Positions 22,701 through 31,794 of a stretch of 47,111 bases of DNA are shown here, one piece after another. Numbering within the stretch: the stretch's first letter is position 1; the number at the start of each line of letters is the position of its first letter. A program made the translations under genes and the position numbers. Source of the DNA: Ectocarpus siliculosus (Eukaryota; Sar; Phaeophyceae; Ectocarpales; Ectocarpaceae); NCBI GenBank assembly GCA_000310025.1, contig FN649741.1, forward strand, positions 5,017,765-5,064,875. Reading direction: 5' to 3'. The notes beneath the pieces were generated by a model, which saw only the letters and a program-made list of their open reading frames with translations, was not told where the DNA came from and ran no database searches.

Positions 22701-23719
22701 GCCGACACGGTGTTAACGAAACCCGGCAGCACATGCATATCCCCGCGTGAATCGGTCGCGTTTTTTCTCCAATCTGCTCGCGTAGGCATGCCAATGGTTA
22801 AATTACTCCCCTCGTTTCCTGATGCATGCATGCTGTACGCGAACCCGATCGATCTAGCTCCTGAAGCGGGCCAAGAGCGACGGCACCGAGCCGACGGACG
22901 TGACCAACGCCGAGGCCCGCGCGCGCATGGACCGCGCCTTCACCATGCCCCAGTTCGTCACCTCAAGCGCTGGGTATGCGGGCTCAGCACGCGCCAAGAA
23001 GGTGAGTGCTCAGCTGTCAGCTGCCGTCCGCCGTACCCCTGTGTCTGTCTGTAGAAGCACGTGGGCGATGTAGCTGCCGGCCTTCTTTCCTGGCGAAAAC
23101 GTGCTCGTCGGTGTGATCCTTTTTTGTGTAACACGGATGCACTCGCGCACATACGTAGGCAAGGTGCCAGCGTGCGGTGTTCCCGGTCGAGCACGACGCG
23201 ACGCCCCGATCGACGGAACCACCCTACCGAACCAAACGTGGAACCGTCCCGTCCGCCCACATGCTACTGCTGCTATTTGTCGTCGACCGAAACGACCAGG
23301 TTCAGCGCCAGGGCTCGTTCCTGTCGCGGTCGGGCAGCTTCCACTCGCGCTCCGGCTCCCTCGCGTCCGGCAAGACCACGGTGTCCGCCTCCAAGTTCGT
23401 CTTCATGTCCAGCGTTTCTGGTGCCGCCGCCGGCGGCGCTGCCGCCGACGACAACTGCGCGCGCACCGGCTTCGAGGAGCCTGCCGCGAGAGACGTTGGT
23501 GCTGGAAAAGAGGGAGGGGAGGGGTGGAGCACGAGCCGTCCGCCCTTTTCCGCGTCCGGTGCCAACTCTGCCGCCGGGAAGAAGGCCAGGGCGGGGGCGT
23601 TCAGTGGCATCAGCGCGCTGAAGAAGGGGAAGGGGGTGGGGAACCCCGGGGGTGGCGGCGACAAGGGCAGGTTGTGGAAGGGGCTGTGCGCGAGCGGGAA
23701 GCAGAAGGCCCGGCGCTGA
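12647..23719 (+). CDS. Claspin/Mrc1-like replication checkpoint protein with DEK_C domain and two PIP motifs
   Basis: Exons: 12647-13036, 13694-14155, 14445-15344, 15639-16205, a small uncertain one from 16281 (end about 16327), 16603-16985, 17299-19381, 19829-20091, 20453-20594, 21614-21841, 22178-22438, 22858-23001 and 23300-23719; phases agree throughout, giving about 2,090 residues. Near residues 259-315, spread over exons 2-3, is a DEK C-terminal-type fold (TDESLLEAIRGI, then VIAMLEKRF and RKKFIKAELVEVV). Most of the rest is acidic, with KR-rich helices. Exon 7 (19829 on) has DLEGIVDTFSDDEGD and RRELKEMVRRVREGF leading to NSDEEWSDDE, like the MRC1 domain of Claspin. PIP boxes QPSLSNFF (18689-18712) and KTGIAAFF (18794-18817) imply PCNA binding. 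The C-terminus has FLSRSGSF-type serine motifs. In that family the protein links the fork to the checkpoint kinase. The Claspin assignment rests on composition and these motifs. Other large acidic chromatin proteins remain possible, and the chain could be two genes, although no internal stop or start suggests it. The intron 20595-21613 contains the assembly gap. Confidence 0.65.
12701..12786 (+). repeat. In-frame ATGGAC hexamers followed by CAG run
   Basis: Seven ATGGAC units encode alternating Met-Asp, directly followed by CAG codons giving two polyglutamine blocks split by one Asn. Both lie in exon 1 of the Claspin-like gene, so their length would be expected to vary between strains without changing the frame (hexamer and trimer units). 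Confidence 0.95.
18564..18616 (+). repeat. In-frame GGCTGC hexamer repeat (polyalanine)
   Basis: About eight to nine copies of a GC-rich hexamer encode a polyalanine run inside exon 17299-19381 of the Claspin-like gene, shortly before the first PIP motif. Confidence 0.9.
21050..21149. other. Assembly gap (100 N)
   Basis: Exactly 100 N, a conventional gap of unknown size. It sits in an intron of the Claspin-like gene between the exons ending at 20594 and beginning at 21614. The C-run before it (21026-21038) and the damaged sequence after it point to failed reads. Confidence 0.99.
21150..21613. other. Low-quality duplicate of the sequence left of the gap
   Basis: Landmarks of 20607-21049 recur here at a constant offset of 548 bases: CCCGTGGGG then GGAAGTTTGG, TTGTTCCGCC, TTTTTAACC then GGTATAACCA, GTATATAC, and the C-run followed by CATCCCC. 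Most differences are A, C or T replaced by G, giving long G runs. This is the pattern of a poor read end assembled as a separate contig, not of biological divergence. The true intron is therefore about 470 bp. Confidence 0.88.
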
Positions 23720-24943
23720 GCGCGTTGCTTCGTCCGCCGTTCACGCGTACCATGTCAGCGGGCGCCACGACTAATTAGAGTTTCCTGTTTTATCTCTGTA
23801 CGAGGGGGCTATATGGGTTCAGGAGTAGCGATATGCTCACATTGTAGTAGCCAGAGCACACAGGAAACAGAGCGTTGTAGATACAGTACATGAGAGAACT
23901 GGTAGTGTGAGTTTTGTGTGTGGTGTCGAAGCGTACGAAGCACCACGAAATGTCGGCAGTCAACACCCGGTCGCTACTCTCGTCTTTGAATCGATGTTCG
24001 TCTGGTTCGTAGGATTTTGCGGAGAGCACGTGAGTGAAATACTTTATTCTGATGTTGTATTCTGATGTGCCTCTCGACTGGCACCGCCATGTGTCCCCTG
24101 TGCGCGGGACAAATTCCTACCTTCCTGTGTAAATCGACAGAAACGCGTCGCATAGATAGGCTATTCATCTCAGTAACGCATCAGAACGAGTCTCGAGCCT
24201 CAATGGTGTTCTTGCCGGCGAAGAGTCACAGTTCCGCGTCTGAATAGTTAATATAGAAATGTACAGAGTATGTGTTTTCCAGCACCAATCCTCTTACTCG
24301 ATGCTGGGGCCTGATATTTGGTGCAGGTCTTTCAAGAAGCAATCGCCGCAGTTGCTTTTGCTTTGAGCCCCCCCCCTCGCTCATCTGATTCCAAGAATGG
24401 ATAAAGCGTCATGCTGGTCAGTTCGTGACAGCCGATACGTGCCTTTTTCACGAACGAAGCCCCTTACGCAGCCTCTCGTCTTTGGTGGTGTATATTAGTT
24501 CTGCAGCCCGAAAGCCCTTCCCTCCACGTTCGAAGCCCACCTAGCGGCTAAATAGGGTGTACGTGCAACATGAAATCAAGACGACGACCTTTCCGCGACT
24601 AGCCCACTCTTGGAGATCCTCCAGAGTCGGGCAAGGCCGGCCTCTGCCAATCGAAACCGTCTTTCCTGCCCCCATGAAGGCGGAACTTGCATTGCTCTGG
24701 CGGCGAGGTCGCATTCAGGTGCGCTACTTAGGGGAGTATTTCCGAATGGAGCACGCGAACGCATGCACAAACTCGTAATCTGAATCTTGCCGTCATGCGA
24801 AGGACTCGACAGCTGAAGCCAGCTCATTCATGCACCAACGTAGGACGGTATTGCCCTTCTCCCGGAGCCTCTCCGATTCATCGTCTACACCCTTGGCGAC
24901 TGATACATCTTGTCAGCCTTGTCCACAAGGCATCGGGTTGTAG
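23720..24943. other. Intergenic region between convergent genes
   Basis: This stretch lies between the stop of the Claspin-like gene and the stop of the Ser-rich minus-strand gene. It should contain both 3' untranslated regions. I see no coding exon, RNA gene or long repeat in it. Confidence 0.5.
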
Positions 24944-27164
24944 TTACCATTTTTGCCCACGGAGTACGTGCGACCAGGGCGTGGAGAGCTCCGAGGTGAG
25001 CAGAGATGCCGCTAGCACCGATGGGCCCTGGATGGGGCCGAACCGGCCGGTGACCATCATTCCCTCCGCTGCCCGTTCATCCGCAACGAGGTCGTACTTG
25101 TGATGCCGGTCGAATACCGGGTCGAGGGACCGGAATCGCGGGGGCTTGGCAGCCGATGATGGCGCGGGTGGCATTGCGCCTTGGGTGGTTAACGCCGGTG
25201 GTCTCAACCTTCTTTCTCGTGCGCTGACGTTGTCGTTGCTTCTGCTGCTGTTATTGCCTCTGCTTCGGTGAGAGAGTTGCATGCCGGGGGCGACACCGAC
25301 TTGGTGTCCTGCGTCGTAGGACATTGGGCGCCGCGCGCTGCTCCTGCTCCTGCTCCTGCTGCTGCTGCTGCTGCTTCTGCGGCCGCTGTTCTCTTGTTGA
25401 TCGCCCTGCGACGATAGCGACGATCGGAAGGATGCTGGTGGTCTGGAGCTGTTGTACGAGCCATTGGACGAAGAAGAAGAGGGTGCGCAGGTGGAGTCGG
25501 AACGCTGAGTGGAGCCACCGCTGGAGCCCATGGAAGGGGTGCGGCGACGCCGAGCGGAGAGGACGTTCTTCTCCGCGTCTTGTTCGCGCTGTTTCACCGA
25601 ACGGGCAGAGAGCAACATCGGCTCGCCTCTCGCTGAGACAAGCCGTGAAGACGCCATCGCCGATCCGTTCGACGCTGCTGCTGCCGCTGAGGATGCGAGG
25701 ATGGTCTCCACGTCCCCTCCGCGTGCTCGCTCGGCCGGCCAACAGAAACCACCCACCTGTGTGTGTCGCCGAAACGTTTGTGTTCAGACCGAGGGAAGTT
25801 GGGATTGGGGCCAAAAGCAACAGCGGTGCTGATGTTTCTTTGTCGCATATCGCGAGAGGAAACGCGCGGTTCAAACATTCAAACCCAGCTGAATGTTTGC
25901 AGTCGAGCTGGCGTGAACCTGTCAACACGTTTTAATGCCTTCTGCTCATTTCATGACAAACTGAAAATATCACGAAGAACGAAGAACAACGCTTTGCCAA
26001 GCTCGATGTTCTTGGCGCCGCGGGTTGGTGGTGTACGGTTTTCAGAAGCGCTTGCTGCCCTTTGAGTGGATGAAGATCTGGGGCAGTGGAGAAACCCTAG
26101 ACCGTTTTCATCGTTGTTGGCATAGACTTCAACACATGTAGTCCACATACACAACGCAGAAAATACTCGGCTGCCATCTCATTGTGCATGGCGGTCCTCT
26201 ACGAAACAGCAGAAATTGATATATTGCTCGTGCGTCGTGGAATATGGATTGAGATGCAGCATCATCAGCACCAGACATGGGACACAACGCCGAGTAAAGA
26301 GGATGTATCGCGGCTGGCTGCTGCTGTTGTTGTTGGTTACAAAAAATATTAAACATCCCGATCTCTCAGTACCTGCTGTTATTGACCGAACTGACGCGGA
26401 AGCCATTTCACAAGTGACCACAACGATGTGCGTTCCATAACAAAGGACCATTTTCGTTTTATTACGTTCGAACCACATGCCCTTGAACAGAAGTACGGGG
26501 ACTGAACAATTTGTCGGCGCGGCAGAAATACTACCTTGTTGCTGGACATTCCTACTGTAGTAACGGCAATGCACGCGCTTTCCATGCTACAGCAGTAGTA
26601 CGGCAGCGGGATTCACCAAACTGCTATTGTTGCACCCAAGGAAGGTATCGATCACCAATCGTGACCACCGCTCGACCGGTCAATCGAGTAGAAACTTCAC
26701 CTCTCCGCTCGTCAAGCTCTTGGTGGCTTCTCGTGCCCTGGAGTCGCCATCCACGCCTCCGCGAATACTCTCCGTGTTCCTGCCGAAGGACACGTCCGAC
26801 CTGTGCGTGTCTATCCCGGCAGTGACATTGTTTCTTCGGTACTCCCGCACGTTTTCGCTCGAAGGTCGCCGAACGCTTGCCCTCGGCGTCCGTACATTGA
26901 AGTATGCCCGGTCGGTCGGCATGAAAGCGCCGTACCTGTGCCCAGAGGAATCGCGACCGACACGGTTGGTTGGTTGGGGACGAAGCCACGCAACCAATTT
27001 CTCAACAATCATCTCTGCGCAACCAACGGACGGTCATGTGTGTGATCCTACTACAATACAAGATGTTGTAGGTTAAAAATAGGCCATTGCTTCATCGCAG
27101 TATCGACAGAAAATACTTACCCGATACCGTCCGACCACGTATGAATCGACCCTTGCAAGCTCAT
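24944..27164 (-). CDS. Serine-rich protein of unknown function
   Basis: Minus-strand exons 27164-27121, 26935-26701 and 25756-24944 give 363 residues. Exon 1 is only 44 nt (MSLQGSIHTWSDGI) and ends in phase 2 at a strong GTAAGT donor. Exon 2 starts at a CAG acceptor in the complementary phase and ends GAG|GTGAAG in phase 0, and exon 3 starts after ACACACAG in phase 0. This three-way agreement is the main evidence. The N-terminal half is basic and polar (AFMPTDRAYFNVRTPRAS); the middle is Ser/Arg-rich with SSSSSSRSRSRSS; the C-terminal block PPRFRSLDPVFDRHHKYD looks more conserved. No catalytic motif, signal peptide or membrane helix is visible. An RS-like or cytoskeletal adaptor would fit, but no function can be assigned. 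It is divergent from CWC25. Confidence 0.7.
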
Positions 27165-27315
27165 GTTGTTGGCACGGCGGTGTTGCTCAGCTCAGACACC
27201 TACGGCGGCTTCGAGTACCTCGATGAAATATAATGCGTGTTGTTGCGGGACAAACTTACTGTATGGTTTCAATCAATACTTTTTCGTGGCGATATATCTC
27301 TATCTTCCCTTTCCT

Positions 27316-27388
<73 letters not shown>

Positions 27389-27598
27389 TAATCAACTCGA
27401 TCGATCGTCGCCGCGCATGACGGTTTCACCGCCCAAAACGCCGCAGGATCGGCTTGCAACTCCCGCGACGCTATCCCCCGTTCTGTCTCCTGTTTACTCA
27501 CGGCGCCACCGTGGGCGAGGCAGGAGCTGAGCAACTGACTGTGACAGCTGACACATCGCCACCACACGCCATTGCCACAGGAGCACAACCACGCCAAC
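27165..27598. promoter_or_regulatory. Likely shared promoter region of a divergent pair
   Basis: The 434 bp between the ATG of the Ser-rich gene (27164, minus) and the ATG of CWC25 (27599, plus) must hold both promoters. The dominant element is a (TC)34 tract at 27318-27385. Pyrimidine/GAGA-type tracts act as promoter elements in plants and animals; whether this one does so here is inference. Confidence 0.5.
27318..27385. repeat. (TC)34 microsatellite
   Basis: A perfect 68-bp TC dinucleotide tract (GA on the other strand), uninterrupted. It lies about 155 bp from one start codon and 214 bp from the other. Confidence 0.98.
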
Positions 27599-30500
27599 AT
27601 GTCCCTAGCCTTCTTATTCAAGAAGACATGGCATCCTTCTACTCTCCAGAACTCGGAGAAGGTCTGGATTGCCGAGCAAAAGGATGCGGCGGAGAAGAAG
27701 CGGATCGAGGAGCTCACCAAGCAGGTTAGGGAGGAGCAGCAAGTTCGAGAGCTGGAGGAGATGCAGGTGTGTGCCCGGCTGTGCTGCGTGGGTGTGAGTA
27801 CGTCGTGCGCCTTCGTGTGCATGTGGGCTTGCGTACCGCGTTTGTATCTCGTAGTATTCCTCCTGAAACAAAGAGGGAGACAGGTGCTGAGATTTCACCA
27901 ACATTTCGGTGTACTGTACAGCAGTACTGCTGCTGTAGTACTGCTGTAGATCGCGCAGCACGGACCCTTGCTGCTTGTACGAGTGGCACCGTTGCGTATG
28001 CGTTCCTTAGGTGAGGCAATGCGTTTGAAAGCACCCGCAAAGCACAATGCAGTGTGCCTGACTATAGTATCATGACATAGGCCGGAGACAGGCAACAGTG
28101 ATAGTTTGTTGTGAACACAACAGGCGTTCTCTCTCGCACCCTTGATCGACACCAAGAAACGATGCGACAGCTCAACACCCGCCGCTTCCACCGCCGGTTC
28201 TCGACAATGGCATGGTGAAACAGCCCCCAGTACTTAAGGCACATCCCGATGCTATTGTGCCCAGTGCCTGTGTCGATGTAGATCAGCTAATGATGGAAAG
28301 TGGATGGTCCGAACCAAAACGTGTTTCACGTGAGTGTGAAACCTGTTTCACGTGAGTGTGAAATACAATGCGAAACATCAACATCCGCCCTCGGCAGGTG
28401 ACGCTACAGCACCCCAGCTTTTTTGCCTCAACCCGCCTTCCCGGGATTGCTCCCCACGTAGAAATTCGCAATCTTACGATCTTGTACGACAATCCACGCA
28501 ATAGCAATCTCTGACGTTCTTCGAGAGACGCTGGTTGACCCTAACGGCTATCCGCCTGTCTCCCTTTGTGTTCCTTCGACCCCCTCGGGCTTTTCCAACG
28601 GCCGCCCCGTGACGAATACCCACAGGCTGCCGGCGGCCACGGTCCAGAGCGCAAGCAGCGCATCGACTGGATGTATGAGGGCCCCATGCAGTCGGCGCAG
28701 GACCAGGAGGCGGAGTCGAACGAGTTCCTCATGGGGAAGAAGGTGCGCGCCCGTGTCGAGTTTGTGATGCAGCGTCTACCCCCGCTTAGATGACATCACG
28801 GCACTCCTTTATCACCGCGCCGTATAGCAGCGGAGACGTGAACAGGGTTTTTGCCTATTTCCTTTTTTTTTGTCATGACCGTACTTGTCGGTGCGTATGC
28901 AAGCAAGGCCAGTGCAACGAGTAGACGGACCGGATGGTTCAACGGCAGTAGCCAGGACGAGGAGTACCGCCAGCAGTCAAGGCAGACAGCACCTGCGCGA
29001 ACAGGGCGAATTAGATGAGTTTAGCCAACCGGCGGGAAAATGGGCGCTCACTCGCTCCTTGCGCAATCACGAGTCTGTTTTCATTTCCATTTTGCTCAAC
29101 TCGGGTCTGCCCGCTCCGTGTGTGTTTGCGCGAACGGACTGTTGTCGTGCACGTGCCAATTCTACCCTAAAATCCGACCGCACGGCCAATTGGCAACAAC
29201 AATTTACCAGTTCGAGATGAAGGACAAGGGGACCAGCGAACTCAAGACGATCGAGGAGACCAAGGCGCCGGGCACGCTCTTCGCGGCCGCTCCGGCCACC
29301 ACGGCCAACGAAGCCTTCCGCCGCGTCAACGAGGATCCCTTGTTGCGCATGAGGTGGGTGCTTGTGTTTCGTTGGCGGACACGCTAGCCGGGTATCCAGT
29401 GTAAAGCTGGCAAGCTTCCATTCAACACTTGCTAGTTCGTAGGTTTCCCTGACTAGAGGTGGCGCGTAGAAATGAAACACCCGTGTTTCTTTCGCAGAAT
29501 TGGTGTTGAAATTTTCTTTATTCGTCACCCCGTTTGGGTATCGTATCGCGCTAGCCGTCATGCTAGTATCATATTCGAATATCGAGATGCTGATCCCTCG
29601 CTTGACACAAGTTAGTCGTTTTACTTGTCGCAGGAAGGCGCGCATGGAGGCTGAACAGAGCGTGGTTAACAACCCGGTGAAGATGAGCAAAATGATGCAC
29701 CAGCTGCAGGCGGAGCTTGATGCCAAGGCGGAGAAGAAGCGAGCGAAAAAAGACGCGAAGAAGGCAAAGAAGGACGCGAAGAAGGTATTTATGATGTCAT
29801 CTGTTGTTCTTTCTCCTCTGTACAATGTATGTTTTGCCCCCCGTGTTGCTCCTGTTTTCTTTCTCACGCAGCGGTGGTATTGTGTGCGTCTCAGCCGTGG
29901 TATTGGTGTTGGTGTCAGCTAAAGGTCAGCAGAACTCCGCACATCCCCATCACGTTTGATGGAATCCGAAAGTAACGCCGCCGGCTCCCCCCCCCGGTCA
30001 TTCTATTTCGCACCAATGTCATGATCAACAGCACAAGAAAAAGGACAAGAAGGACAAGGAAAAACAGCAGCAGCAACAGCAGCATCAGCACACGAGCGGC
30101 AGGGGCGGTAGCGACGAAAGCGACCGAGACTCCGATGACAGTCGCCGCCACCACCACCACCACCGCGACAGGGGAGGGCCAAGGGTGAGCGATAGCCGAG
30201 GCGATCATCGCCGCGGCTCTGAGCGAAGGAGCGATGGCGCTAGCGGAGCAAGAGCAAGTCGCTGGGGGGACCCCGACACAATGGCGGCGGCGAGCGGAGG
30301 TTCTGGGAGGCGGGGCGGAGGAGACGCCGCGGGTGACGGGAGGGATAGAAGGCGCACGGACGAGTGGAGGGGCGACCGGAGGGGGGACGACCGCCCGCGC
30401 TCTTCCGAGCGCGGCAGCGGGAACGCACGAAGCGAGAGGGAGCGAGGGCGGGGGCGTGGCGGCGGGGGTGGCGACTCCCCTCGCCGGGGAGGAGGAGGAG

Positions 30501-31794
30501 GAGGTCGGGAGCGTGGTACTACCAGGCGGACGAACCAAAGCGCGTCCCGCAGCAGGAGCCGGAGCCGAAGCCGGTCGCCGCCGGCGAGGCGCGAGAGGGG
30601 CGGCGGCAGAACGGAGGAAAGGGGGGACCAGCGACACCACCACGAGCAGAAACGGCAAAGGAAACGCGCCCGCAGCCGAAGCAAGAGCCCGCCGAAAGCT
30701 AGGCGTGCAGCGACAGACAGTAACAGCAGCAGCAGCAGGGGCGGCAACAACAGCAACAACGCGGGTGCCGCGGAGGGTAAGCGGTACGGGCTTGTGGCGG
30801 GCGGGGGCGGGGGCGGGGGCGGGGGCGGGGGCGGTGGGGGCGGAGGGAAGTCTCTGGGGCCAGCCGCGGCGCTGTTGGACGCGAAGGAGAGAGAGAAGAA
30901 GGATAAGGAGAAGGTGAGGGCGGACGCGCGGAAGCGACGAACGATGACGCCGGAGGAGAAGATGCGACGGCTGAAGGAGATGGAGGACGACGGTACCCGC
31001 AATCAGGTGCGACCTTCTGGTCCGATGTGTTTTGTGTTGTGGCGGATCGGAACACAGGCTTCACGTCATACGCTGCCGCTGTCCGCTATTTGGTGGTAGG
31101 GCAGAAGGCCATCACCCTCAAGGGTGTCGTGAGAGTCGCCAAGAACGTGTTTTGTTTTTGTCAATTATCTACTGGTGGGCGACATTGAATTCAATTCGTT
31201 TTACTGCTTGCTCGTTTCTCGCGCGGGTTCTTTCTGATCTGACCGCGTGGAGACTTGATGCCCCCAGGCTTTTGCCACCCGCATGCGCAAAACCGACGTA
31301 CCGATGAATGCGCATATCACGTTTTAACACAAGGCTCACCTTGCAGTTTCGCGCAAAACAAGCAGGGGTGGAGCACGAAACACATTGGAGGGGTGGAACC
31401 CGTCAGCGTAGTGTACGCGCGTGCAAGCTCTGCTGCTGCATCTGCGGAGTACAACCCTCGCCCTCCGAGCGGGCGGTGAACCCACATCCGATCCAGCACC
31501 TCTTACCTTAGTGCACCAACCCCCCCCCCCTCACTCGTGTGTCAATCGCCGCAGGAGCTAAAAAAGCAGCGCGTAAAGGAGGGTAGACACGCCGACGCGA
31601 GAGGGAGAGGAGGAGGCGGCAAAGCGGGGGAGGACGGCGGTGGCGGCGGCGCCGACGCGAAGTCGAAACCGAGCTTCCTGGACAAGATGCGGGGCGAGCA
31701 GGTTGACGCCATGGGGCTAGAGGAGCGCATGAAGCGCAACAGGCACTACCAACAGCGTGGCGCCGACGTGCACAACTTCATGGACCGGGGTTGA
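27599..31794 (+). CDS. CWC25: Pre-mRNA-splicing factor CWC25
   Basis: CWC25 joins the spliceosome for the first catalytic step, acting in the nucleus near the branch site. Exons 27599-27766, 28626-28742, 29211-29353, 29634-29784, 30032-31006 and 31555-31794 join with matching phases (0, 0, 2, 0, 0) to give 597 residues. The N-terminus MSLAFLFKKTWHPSTLQNSE then KVWIAEQKDAAEKKRIEEL is the Cir_N/CWC25 start. It is followed by RIDWMYEGPM and EFLMGKK, then AFRRVNEDPLL and VVNNPVKMSKMM, the family's ordered landmarks. Exon 5 is a long Lys-rich, Gln/His-rich and RS-rich insert with a polyglycine run, so the protein is longer than fungal CWC25. The C-terminus ends ERMKRNRHYQQRGADVHNFM, also typical. 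The RS part suggests phosphorylation-dependent contacts with other splicing proteins. Confidence 0.93.
28322..28365. repeat. Tandem 22-bp near-palindrome containing CACGTG
   Basis: Two adjacent 22-bp units begin at 28322 and 28344. Each has GTTTCAC and GTGAAAC half-sites around GTGAGT and a central CACGTG (E-box/G-box core). They lie in intron 1 of CWC25. A bZIP or bHLH binding role is possible but only inferred. Confidence 0.75.
30798..30847 (+). repeat. GGGGGC tandem repeat encoding polyglycine
   Basis: Runs of five G separated by single C residues repeat within CWC25 exon 5 and encode an uninterrupted glycine stretch. Four or more closely spaced G-runs on the coding strand meet the usual pattern for a G-quadruplex. 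Confidence 0.9.

Noticed and set aside
30205-31002. Long minus-strand frame opposite CWC25 exon 5
   Set aside because: Pro/Leu/Arg low-complexity shadow of the RS/Gly-rich exon. The plus-strand model matches a known family at both ends.
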